A DNA stretch of 64,000 bases from JAUIEH01 sp964483375. Its GTDB lineage: Bacteria > Pseudomonadota > Alphaproteobacteria > Caulobacterales > Maricaulaceae. The number at the start of each line of letters is the position of its first letter. Positions within the stretch are counted from its first letter, which is position 1. Where the stretch lies: positions 62,001 to 126,000 of the forward strand of contig CAZABJ010000001.1 in assembly GCA_964483375.1 (NCBI GenBank), read 5' to 3'. The notes beneath the pieces were generated by a model, which saw only the letters and a list, made by a program, of their open reading frames with translations, did not search any database and was not told the origin of the DNA. The translations under genes and the position numbers were made by a program. Below, piece after piece: positions 44,478 through 51,386 of the stretch.

Positions 44478-44948
44478 CTACACGGCCTTGCGCGACATCC
44501 AGAAGCGCCAGATCACGCTGAGCAACATGGTGCATGCCGCCTGGGCGAAAACGACGGTCACGAAACCCAGCATAAAGACCAGCAACACCGCCTTTTTGTC
44601 CGGCGTCGCGCCATCGCTCACCGAGGCGGCGAAAGCGACAATCCCGTTGTGTATAGGCGGCAATGCGAGCAAGAGGGCGACGAGCCCCGCCCCCGCCAGC
44701 CAGCCCCAATGGCCCGAAAACCGGGCGGCGCTGCGATGCCACTCGTCGAGCTGTTTGTCTTTCAGAATGGCCAGCAAAAATGCGCCGATGACCGTCGTCG
44801 TCGCCGCAGCGCCGGCGACGAGATAGACGACGCCGTCAGGCTGGTCTTTGAGCCAGGGGGTCGAGGCGATGAACAGGGCCGGCGCGGCGAGCGACAGCGC
44901 GCCAATCCAAAAGCTCGGCCGGTCAACTGAGCGTAACGGCTGGGGCAT
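44478..44948 (-). CDS. Membrane protein paired with XRE regulator (module 1)
   Basis: 156 residues with four likely membrane helices (about 16-32, 40-62, 80-97, 119-143). Between helices 2 and 3 is LKDKQLDEWHRSAARFSGHW, an Asp-Glu-aromatic-x-Arg pattern shared with the membrane protein of module 2 (TDEYIRARHTEAMLYGW). Function unknown. ATG 44948 is chosen for GGAGAAGG seven bases upstream; the frame to 45023 is arginine-rich and unlikely to be translated. It is the first gene of the module, with the operator-like palindrome about 80 bases upstream. Confidence 0.82.
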   Translation of the reverse strand: MPQPLRSVDRPSFWIGALSLAAPALFIASTPWLKDQPDGVVYLVAGAAATTTVIGAFLLAILKDKQLDEWHRSAARFSGHWGWLAGAGLVALLLALPPIHNGIVAFAASVSDGATPDKKAVLLVFMLGFVTVVFAQAACTMLLSVIWRFWMSRKAV

Positions 44949-45028
44949 GGGACCTTCTCCAATTCGACGCCTGCGCCAGGGCCTCACGCGCGTTGCGGCG
45001 AGGCCGACGAGGCGGCGTGGCACCTAGA

Positions 45029-45048
45029 ATGCAAAGTAAGCTTTGCAT
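45029..45048 (-). promoter_or_regulatory. Operator-like palindrome upstream of XRE-membrane module 1
   Basis: ATGCAAAG-TAAG-CTTTGCAT is a perfect 8-base inverted repeat with a 4-base spacer. A further half site CTTTGCAT sits at 45073-45080, touching the N gap. The core (45031-45046) matches 49476-49491 upstream of module 2 at 12 of 16 bases. It is probably the binding site of the XRE regulator of the module. Confidence 0.6.
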
Positions 45049-45080
45049 AGGTCGTGCGAAGTGACAAGGACACTTTGCAT

Positions 45081-45180
45081 NNNNNNNNNNNNNNNNNNNN
45101 NNNNNNNNNNNNNNNNNNNNNNNNNNNNNNNNNNNNNNNNNNNNNNNNNNNNNNNNNNNNNNNNNNNNNNNNNNNNNNNN
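45081..45180. other. Scaffold gap of 100 N
   Basis: Exactly 100 unknown bases between the upstream region of module 1 and the end of trkH. Unlike the gap in phoR the flanks are not copies of each other. Missing sequence of unknown length may include more of the module 1 promoter. The trkH stop codon (45188-45190) lies outside the gap. Confidence 0.95.
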
Positions 45181-45187
45181 CGTCCGC

Positions 45188-46753
45188 TCAGGAGCGCCAA
45201 AAGCGCGGTGCGAACAGGACGAGCACGGTGAGGGCCTCAAGCCGTCCCACCAGCATGCCGAAGGCGAGCACGAGCTTGGCGGCGTCGGGCAGATTGGCGA
45301 AGTTCCCCGCCGGGCCGACAACCGGGCCAAGACCAGGTCCGACATTGCAAATCGCCGTGGCGGCGGCGGAAAGGGCGGTGACCGTGTCGAGCCCGAACGC
45401 AGCCATCGCCATGGCGAGGGCTGCGAAACTGAGAATGAACAAGAAGATGAAGTTGAGCACGGAATAGATTGTCTGGGCGGGCAGCTCTCGTCCGGCATAG
45501 CGCAAGGGCGCGACGCTGTGCGGGCGGGTCATGCTTGAGAGATAGCCCCGCAAAGCGATGAGCAGCACTTGAAAGCGGAAAATCTTGATTCCGCAGGCGG
45601 TCGAGCCCGCACAGCCGCCGACGAACATGATGGTGAAGAAGAACGCGAAGGCGAACGGTCCCCAAAGCATGTCGCGACCGGCGAAGTCCGCGGTGGCGTA
45701 TCCGGTGCCGGTCAAGATGGACACCACGTTGAAAGCCGCCAGCCGGAAGAGCGCACCCGTCTCTAGATCGCGTTCGCATCGCAGCTCTCCGGCAGACGAG
45801 ACGGAGACCGATGCGCCGGGCGGGCAGGCGAGCGGCTCCCCTGGCGCTGCGACCGACGGCGCGGCGGCGACAAGCACCCCGTGGCTCATCAAATAGAGCG
45901 TCATCACGCCGATGAGGATCGCGACGACGATGAGAAAGCCGCGCAGCTGCGGGTCGCCCAGCGCGCCGCGCCATTCCCCGCGCAGCGCAAGCACATAGGC
46001 CGCAAAGGGCGACGCGCCGGCGATCATGAAAAAAATCGCCGCGATGTCGGCGCCATAGCCTGTAAACGCGCCCATTGAGGCGTCGGAGGTGGAGAACCCG
46101 CCTGTCGCGACCGTAGTCATCGCATGGGCGATGGAATCGAAAGCGGACATGCCCAGCAAGGCGTAGATCGCAGCACAGGCTAGCGTGAGACCGAGATAAA
46201 CCCCGCCGATCATGGCGGCGAGCTGAGGGGCGCGGGGGACGACCTTCTCCGACTGGTCCGAAGATTCCAGCCGAAACAGCTGCATCCCGCCGATCCGCAA
46301 CAGCGGCAATAGCGCAATTGCGGTCACCACGATGCCGACCCCGCCGATCCATTGCAGGATGGCGCGCCACAACAAAATCCCTTCGTCTTCGAAATCGAGG
46401 CCGGTCATCATGGTCGCGCCGGTCGTGGTCAGGCCGGACATCGCTTCGAAGAACGAGTCCTCAAGGCCGAAGTCGCCCGACAACAGAAAGGGAAGGGCGG
46501 CGAAGGCGGCGAGCGCGAGCCAAGAGGCGACCGTCAGAACGAACGCGCCGCGCACCGTCAGCATCTCCACCCGACCGCGCGCGGCGAGCGCCATGGCGGT
46601 CCCGGCCACCGCGCAGATCAGGGCCGACCACGCAAAGGCGCGCCATTCCGGCTCATCGTCGAGGATGTCGAGAACCATTGGCGGAAGCATCGCGCCGGCG
46701 AGCCCGATCAGCAGGAACCCGGTGACCAGAACGACAGGCCGGTACTCGCTCAT
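45188..46753 (-). CDS. trkH: Potassium uptake protein TrkH
   Basis: 521 residues, multi-helix. TrkH is the potassium-translocating subunit that works with TrkA. The selectivity-filter glycines are seen in the pore loops: FEAMSGLTTTGATMM, AHAMTTVATGGFSTS, FNVVSILTGTGYATADF and the last near AICNVGPGLGPV. About ten to twelve membrane segments are visible. No trkA lies in the window. The gene ends 7 bases from a scaffold gap but its stop is present. Confidence 0.94.
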   Translation of the reverse strand: MSEYRPVVLVTGFLLIGLAGAMLPPMVLDILDDEPEWRAFAWSALICAVAGTAMALAARGRVEMLTVRGAFVLTVASWLALAAFAALPFLLSGDFGLEDSFFEAMSGLTTTGATMMTGLDFEDEGILLWRAILQWIGGVGIVVTAIALLPLLRIGGMQLFRLESSDQSEKVVPRAPQLAAMIGGVYLGLTLACAAIYALLGMSAFDSIAHAMTTVATGGFSTSDASMGAFTGYGADIAAIFFMIAGASPFAAYVLALRGEWRGALGDPQLRGFLIVVAILIGVMTLYLMSHGVLVAAAPSVAAPGEPLACPPGASVSVSSAGELRCERDLETGALFRLAAFNVVSILTGTGYATADFAGRDMLWGPFAFAFFFTIMFVGGCAGSTACGIKIFRFQVLLIALRGYLSSMTRPHSVAPLRYAGRELPAQTIYSVLNFIFLFILSFAALAMAMAAFGLDTVTALSAAATAICNVGPGLGPVVGPAGNFANLPDAAKLVLAFGMLVGRLEALTVLVLFAPRFWRS

Positions 46754-46804
46754 GGGGCAAGCCCGTTGCGCCGGCTCATGGCGCGCATTCGCCGAACAGG
46801 GGGG

Positions 46805-47203
46805 TCAGTTGGGGCGCGTCCGGGCGGGCTCATGGGGGCTATCAAGCGAGAAGGCGGGGATGGCGACCTCCCATATCTCGCCTGAACCGGTTTTCATTTC
46901 GTAAGAGCCCGCCATCACCCCGGACGGGGTGGCGAGCGGGGCGGCGCTCTCATAGGCGAAGCTCTCCCCGGGACGCAGCACGGGTTGAACGCCGACCACC
47001 CCGGGGCCGCTCACCGTCTGCACCAGGCCGGCGGCGTCTGTGATGCGCCAGCGCCGCGTCAATAACTGCACCGTTTGTTCGCTGCGGTTTTCGATCGTGA
47101 TGGCGTAGGTCCACACGAACCGCCTGTCGCGCGGACGCGATCGCTCCGTGCAATAGGTGGGCTCAGCCTGCACCACCACGCCCTGTGTCTCGCATTCATA
47201 CAT
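46805..47203 (-). CDS. apaG: ApaG domain protein
   Basis: 132 residues, the standard single-domain ApaG with a fibronectin-III-like fold. Conserved blocks: FVWTYAITIENRSEQTVQLL, TRRWRITDAAG, the glycine loop VSGPGVVGVQPVLRPGESF and TPSGVMAGSYEM. The family is linked to magnesium/cobalt homeostasis and Ap4A metabolism in enterobacteria, but the biochemical role is not settled. It is transcribed towards trkH, 51 bases away, and divergent from the dCTP deaminase gene. Confidence 0.95.
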   Translation of the reverse strand: MYECETQGVVVQAEPTYCTERSRPRDRRFVWTYAITIENRSEQTVQLLTRRWRITDAAGLVQTVSGPGVVGVQPVLRPGESFAYESAAPLATPSGVMAGSYEMKTGSGEIWEVAIPAFSLDSPHEPARTRPN

Positions 47204-47353
47204 CGCCGTTGCGCCTTACGGTTTCGCGCCGCGTTATCCGCAAATCATCCGCCATGAGCAAGCTGGCGCTGCGCGGCGAGGCGATTGACGACTGGGTGGC
47301 TGGACATGACCGGCGAAACGCGGCCTCCTCGGCCGGCGAATAGGAGGCTGGCG

Positions 47354-48406
47354 ATGAGCGCGCCGGGCATATTGAGCGACACCGAGATTCGCGCGCTCGC
47401 CGACCAGGGCGGGCTGCGGGTGGACGCGCCGTTCGACGCCGATCAGGTGCAGCCGGCGAGCCTTGATTTGCGGTTGGGTCGTGAAGCATTCCGGCTGCGG
47501 GCGAGTTTCCTGCCGGGCCCTGCGAAAACCGTGGCCGAGCGCTTGGAGGACCCGCGCCTGGTGATGCATCGCATCGACCTCTCCGGCGGGGCGGTGTTGG
47601 AGACGGGCTGCGTCTATCTTGCGCCTTTGATGGAGAGCCTTGCTCTATCCCCGGAGATTGAAGGCCGGGCGAACCCGAAAAGCTCAACCGGCCGGGTGGA
47701 CGTCTTCACCCGCGTGATCGCTGATCGGGCCGAGGCGTTCGATGTCGCGCCCGTTGGCTATAGGGGGCCGCTTTATCTCGAAATCAGTCCACGGACGTTT
47801 TCGATCCTCGTTCGTCCCGGCGCCCGTCTCGCACAGCTGCGCCTGCGCCGAGATCCGCCTACGAAAGCGACGCGCGCGATTACGCTGAGCGTGGATCTTT
47901 CGGGCCGCGACGGCGGGCTCGCCGGTTACCGGGCCAAACGCCATGCCGGCGTTATCGATTTGGACCGGGTCGGCGAGCACGACCCGCGTGACTATTGGGA
48001 GCCGCTCTATGTGCGCGACCGCGCCTTGGTGTTGGATCCTGGCGAGTTCTACATTCTCGCTTCAGCGGAGGAAGTGGTGATTCCTTCCCACGAGGCCGCT
48101 GAGATGGCGCCGATCGCGCCGGAAATCGGCGAGTTTCGCGCCCACTACGCCGGCTTTTTCGATCCGGGATTCGGGGTTGAGGACGCGGGCGGAGCCGGCG
48201 GACGCGCCGTCCTAGAGGTCCGCGGCCGAGACGTGCCGTTCATTCTCGAACACGGCCAAGCCGCCGCCCGTCTGGTTTATGAGCCCATGGCCGCCGACCC
48301 CGCCCGCTTGTACGGCGCGACGGGGTCGCATTACCAAGCTCAAGGGCTGAAACTCTCTAAGCACTTCCGACCCTGGTCGGCGATCCCGGACCGCGTCTCA
48401 GCCTGA
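47354..48406 (+). CDS. 2'-deoxycytidine 5'-triphosphate deaminase, long alphaproteobacterial form
   Basis: 350 residues, nearly twice the common Dcd (about 190). The trimeric dUTPase/dCTP deaminase fold appears in the N-terminal half (VQPASLDLRLGREAFRLRA, then GRANPKSSTGRVDVFTRVIA) and a related pattern recurs in the second half (LYVRDRALVLDPGEFYILAS, AHYAGFFDPGFG). This matches the bimodular form common in alphaproteobacteria. It supplies dUTP for dTMP synthesis. GGAGG stands before ATG 47354; the frame to 47285 is not supported. Its end overlaps the convergent radical SAM gene by 9 bases. Confidence 0.88.
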   Translation: MSAPGILSDTEIRALADQGGLRVDAPFDADQVQPASLDLRLGREAFRLRASFLPGPAKTVAERLEDPRLVMHRIDLSGGAVLETGCVYLAPLMESLALSPEIEGRANPKSSTGRVDVFTRVIADRAEAFDVAPVGYRGPLYLEISPRTFSILVRPGARLAQLRLRRDPPTKATRAITLSVDLSGRDGGLAGYRAKRHAGVIDLDRVGEHDPRDYWEPLYVRDRALVLDPGEFYILASAEEVVIPSHEAAEMAPIAPEIGEFRAHYAGFFDPGFGVEDAGGAGGRAVLEVRGRDVPFILEHGQAAARLVYEPMAADPARLYGATGSHYQAQGLKLSKHFRPWSAIPDRVSA

Positions 48407-49357
48407 GCAGCTGGCGCCGCCAAGCACGCAGAATTGGGCGCAGAAGGGGTGATTGAGCGCGACGGGGCCGGCGGCCTCGGCGAGGGTCCGCCCCAGCTCA
48501 AAGGTTTCATCATAGGGCAAGAGCGTACAGGGTACGACCACCGGCGCCTCAGCGCCCTTGCGCTTTTGAACCATCCGGGCGTGAGCGCACATCACCGAGC
48601 CGGGATCTTTTTCCAAGATCGACCAGCAATCTACGCTGATTTCGGGGGTTTCCGCGGCCAGGTCCATCTCGGGAAACACCACGAGGTCATTAGGGTCGGA
48701 CGCATCCAGCGGCAGCCCCGCTGCGGCGAACAGCGCCGCGAAGCCGGTGCGGGCCTCCGCCTCGCCGCCAGAAAACGCGCTGCGCCCTGCGACGGAAACC
48801 GCAAAGCCGTGACGCGCCAGCCAACCAAGTCCTTCCAGCGCGGCCTCGAACGAACCTGCGCCGCGCTCGGCGTCATGCGGTCCGGGCTCATGGCTGTCCA
48901 AGCTCACGCGCAAAGCCAGCCTCGCCCCATATTGCGCCTTAAGCGCCGTCAGGGCGGCGGTCACGCCTGGACGCTGCATCGGCCGCATGGCGTTTGTGAG
49001 GATTAAAACCCGATGGCCGCGAGCGAGCGCGGCTTCCGCCAAAACGCTCATATGCGGGTTCAAAAACGGTTCCCCGCCAGTGAAGCCGATTTCAATCGGC
49101 CCCGCTCCGGCCGCGTCAATCTCGTCCAAATAGGGGGCGAGGTCTTCAGGCCCGAAGTAGCTCAAGCGGTCGTTTGTGGGGCTGCTTTCGATGTAGCAGG
49201 AGGGACAAGCGAGGTTGCATAGCGAGCCCGTATTCACCCAAAGCGTCTCCAACCGCTTGAGCGCGACTTTCGCACGCGGGGCCCCCTCGGCGGTGCGCTC
49301 TGGGTCGCGGAACTTGGCGCGCGCGGGCGAAGCGGACGTTGCGAAGTCGTCGGGCAC
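48398..49357 (-). CDS. Radical SAM protein of unknown substrate
   Basis: 319 residues. The iron-sulfur motif is CNLACPSCY (C-x3-C-x2-C) near residue 50, followed by the SAM-binding GFTGGEPFLNPHM and later LRVSLDSHEPGPHD. The C-terminus carries more cysteines, with CAHARM and HPFCAQFCVLGGASCSG at the end, which could hold an auxiliary cluster but do not match a full SPASM motif. Substrate unknown; no peptide or cofactor genes adjoin. I prefer the GTG at 49357 with GGAG six bases upstream; the frame extends to 49423 with ATG codons at 49423 and 49417. Confidence 0.85.
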   Translation of the reverse strand: MPDDFATSASPARAKFRDPERTAEGAPRAKVALKRLETLWVNTGSLCNLACPSCYIESSPTNDRLSYFGPEDLAPYLDEIDAAGAGPIEIGFTGGEPFLNPHMSVLAEAALARGHRVLILTNAMRPMQRPGVTAALTALKAQYGARLALRVSLDSHEPGPHDAERGAGSFEAALEGLGWLARHGFAVSVAGRSAFSGGEAEARTGFAALFAAAGLPLDASDPNDLVVFPEMDLAAETPEISVDCWSILEKDPGSVMCAHARMVQKRKGAEAPVVVPCTLLPYDETFELGRTLAEAAGPVALNHPFCAQFCVLGGASCSG

Positions 49358-49475
49358 GGCTTTCTCCGGAAATGGGCGGAGCGCCAGGCTAGCGCGTCCG
49401 CAGCGCTGAACAGGCATCACCATGACGTGTGCGCTGCGTCAGAACGCCCTGGGTGTCATGCGTCCCACACAACTT

Positions 49476-49536
49476 GGAAAGTAAACTTGACAGGTTCTTC
49501 GCCTGTCGGCATCTTGCGTCAAGGTTCCTTGACAGG
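49476..49536 (+). promoter_or_regulatory. Control region of XRE-membrane module 2
   Basis: GGAAAGTAAACTTGAC (49476-49491) resembles the palindrome of module 1. It runs into TTGACA (49487-49492), a good -35 box. CTTGACAGG occurs twice, at 49486-49494 and 49528-49536, exactly 42 bases apart; the second copy runs into the ribosome binding site of the first gene. Inverted repeats GACAGG/CCTGTC (49489-49507) and TCAAGG-TT-CCTTGA (49519-49532) overlap these copies. Confidence 0.55.
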
Positions 49537-49546
49537 AGGTTTGGTT

Positions 49547-49792
49547 ATGAAACTCAAATGGATTGTGCTCGCCGTCGCTCTCATCGTGTGTGTGGCGGGC
49601 TGGTTGGGGTTCGGCGCGGTGATGGTGCTTGGGCTGTCCCAAGCCATCAAGATCGGCGCGTTCACCGGCGCCTTGCTCGCCACCGAAGCCGTCATTTGGG
49701 CGGGGGCGTTCGTCCTGGGCGTGTCGATATTCGAGGCGCGTCGGCGTATTTGGCGGGGCTTGACCGGTCCCTTCCGGCGTGAGCAAGCGTGA
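49547..49792 (+). CDS. Small two-helix membrane protein (module 2, first gene)
   Basis: 81 residues. Two membrane helices: IVLAVALIVCVAGWLGFGAV and about 38-60 (GALLATEAVIWAGAFVLGVS), then a basic tail RRRIWRGLTGPFRRE. No family recognised. ACAGGAGG lies at the right distance from ATG 49547; the frame is open to 49427 but without a plausible start. It is followed after 7 bases by a second membrane protein and then by an XRE regulator, all on the plus strand. Confidence 0.78.
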   Translation: MKLKWIVLAVALIVCVAGWLGFGAVMVLGLSQAIKIGAFTGALLATEAVIWAGAFVLGVSIFEARRRIWRGLTGPFRREQA

Positions 49793-49799
49793 GGCGGTC

Positions 49800-50204
49800 A
49801 TGAGCGATCCAATGAGCCCCAAACGCGCCGACCGGCGCTACCACCGTTGGTTTTGGCCGGCAATGATCTTGTATACTGGGCTATGCTTCGGCGCCCCTGC
49901 GGTGATCCATGGGTTCTCGCTCTCGGGGCCTTGGCTTTACCTCGCCGCGATGGCGCCGGCTCTTCCCATCGGCGCGGTCATTCTTGTTCTTGGCCGATGG
50001 TTGCGGGAGACCGACGAGTACATCCGCGCGCGCCACACTGAAGCCATGCTTTATGGCTGGGGCTTCACCGGCTTCTTCACCGTTGGTTATGGCTTTTTGG
50101 AGGAGTTCGCCGGCGCGCCGGACTACCCGCTTGTGATGGTGCTGCCTATGTTTCTCGGGCTGTACGGCGTGGCGCGGCTCTTTCTGGGGTGGAGAGGGCG
50201 GTGA
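49800..50204 (+). CDS. Membrane protein paired with XRE regulator (module 2)
   Basis: 134 residues with four likely membrane helices (about 18-36, 42-62, 85-100, 110-128). The loop between helices 2 and 3, LRETDEYIRARHTEAMLYGW, shares the Asp-Glu-aromatic-x-Arg pattern of the module 1 protein. Function unknown. ATG 49800 lies 7 bases after the preceding stop with GGCGG nearby. Its stop overlaps the GTG start of the XRE gene by 4 bases, indicating translational coupling. Confidence 0.8.
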   Translation: MSDPMSPKRADRRYHRWFWPAMILYTGLCFGAPAVIHGFSLSGPWLYLAAMAPALPIGAVILVLGRWLRETDEYIRARHTEAMLYGWGFTGFFTVGYGFLEEFAGAPDYPLVMVLPMFLGLYGVARLFLGWRGR

Positions 50205-50410
50205 AAAACACGCTCAAGGTGCTGCGCGCGGAGCGGGATCTCAGCCAGGCCAGGCTCGCCGAGCTGCTCGGCGTTTCACGCCAGACCATCAACGCCATCG
50301 AGACCGGGCGCTATGACCCCAGCTTGCCGCTCGCGTTCAAAATCGCGCGCTTGTTTGAGCGCCCCATCGAAGCGATCTTCGACGACTGCGAAGTCGACGC
50401 AGCGGAGTGA
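50201..50410 (+). CDS. Small XRE-family regulator (module 2)
   Basis: 69 residues: VKNTLKVLRAERDLSQARLA, ELLGVSRQTINAIETGRYDP, SLPLAFKIARLFERPIEAIF. It aligns along its whole length with the regulator at 44247-44471. The GTG at 50201 overlaps the preceding TGA (GTGA) and has GGAGAGG before it; a GTG four codons earlier (50189) is less likely. It probably controls its own operon through the sequences at 49476-49536. Confidence 0.91.
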   Translation: MKNTLKVLRAERDLSQARLAELLGVSRQTINAIETGRYDPSLPLAFKIARLFERPIEAIFDDCEVDAAE

Positions 50411-50421
50411 AGCGGGCTTGG

Positions 50422-51051
50422 ATGTGCAATCTCTACAATATGACCACAAATCGGGAGGCGATGGTTCGGTTGTTCCGCGCCGATATCGCCCCTGAGCTGC
50501 CGCTCGACCTGCCCAAGATCTATCCCGACCGCGACGCCCCCGTGGTGAGCCGAGACGAGGCCGGCGCCCGCGCCGCCTCGCTCATGCGCTGGGGTTTTCC
50601 GCCGCCGCCCAAGGGCAGGGCCCCGGTCACCAATGTGCGCAATCTCACAAGCCCGTTTTGGCGCGCCTGGCTGAAAAAGCCCTATCGATGCCTCGTGCCC
50701 ATGACCGCTTTTTCCGAAAACGACCGGGATCGCAAGCCCCATTGGTTCACTCTGGGCGAGACGCCCCAGCTCGCCGCCTTCGCCGGCATTTGGCGTCCTT
50801 GGGCGGGGGAGCGGTTGACGGCGGTGGCGGGCAAGGCTCGCCGCGAAAGGCGGGAAGGCGAGTGGCGGCTGTTCGCCTTCCTCACCACCGAGCCCAACGC
50901 CGAGGTCGCTCCCATCCACGAAAAGGCGATGCCGGTCGTCCTGCGCACGCCCGAAGAATGCGACATCTGGCTGGACGGCGAGGACGCCCAAGTGCTCGCC
51001 CTCGCCCGCCCGCTGGAGGATGGGGCGTTGCGGGTTTCCACGGAGCCTTAG
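50422..51051 (+). CDS. SOS response-associated peptidase (HMCES/YedK-like)
   Basis: 209 residues. Proteins of this family form a thiazolidine cross-link with abasic sites in single-stranded DNA through the amino-terminal Cys, shielding the lesion. Cys2 directly follows the Met in MCNLYNMTTN, which decides the start at 50422 rather than the GTG at 50407. Other conserved parts are RWGFPPPPKGRAPVTNVRNL, the Glu-containing MTAFSENDRD block and the His of APIHEKAMPVVL. It begins 11 bases after the XRE gene and could be cotranscribed with module 2. Confidence 0.9.
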   Translation: MCNLYNMTTNREAMVRLFRADIAPELPLDLPKIYPDRDAPVVSRDEAGARAASLMRWGFPPPPKGRAPVTNVRNLTSPFWRAWLKKPYRCLVPMTAFSENDRDRKPHWFTLGETPQLAAFAGIWRPWAGERLTAVAGKARRERREGEWRLFAFLTTEPNAEVAPIHEKAMPVVLRTPEECDIWLDGEDAQVLALARPLEDGALRVSTEP

Positions 51052-51151
51052 CGAGCCAACCCTGATTGGGCTTTCACCCAGTCCTCGCCGAGGATATGGT
51101 GGGATTTCGCTTGGAGATCCGGCGCCGGCGCTGCGCCGGCCGGGCCCCAAA

Positions 51152-51225
51152 GCGGGTATAGTTCAATGGTAGAATGCGAGCTTCCCAAGCTCTAGATGCG
51201 GGTTCGATTCCCGCTACCCGCTCCA
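51152..51225 (+). tRNA. tRNA-Gly(CCC)
   Basis: 74 bases with an encoded CCA (51223-51225). The acceptor arms GCGGGTA and TACCCGC pair, the D-arm contains GTTCAATGGTAGAAT, the anticodon loop is TTCCCAA between GAGC and GCTC so the anticodon is CCC, and the T-arm is GCGGGTTCGATTCCCGC. It lies alone, 100 bases after the HMCES-type gene. It reads GGG codons. Confidence 0.96.
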
Positions 51226-51386
51226 GCCGCCCAATGCCTCTCATCTTAAGCCGACCAGCCACGCAGGCCGATCTCGTCAAGCGGCTCTCGACAAATCGTT
51301 TGAACGGCGCAACGAAAGGCTTGAGCGCGGCGGCCCGTCGTCGCACGATCTCGCCTAGAGATTGCAGCCGGGGTAGGGGGACGAAG

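Noticed and set aside
51174..51386. Upstream extension of the S9 peptidase frame
   Set aside because: It starts inside tRNA-Gly and lacks similarity; the signal peptide begins at 51387.
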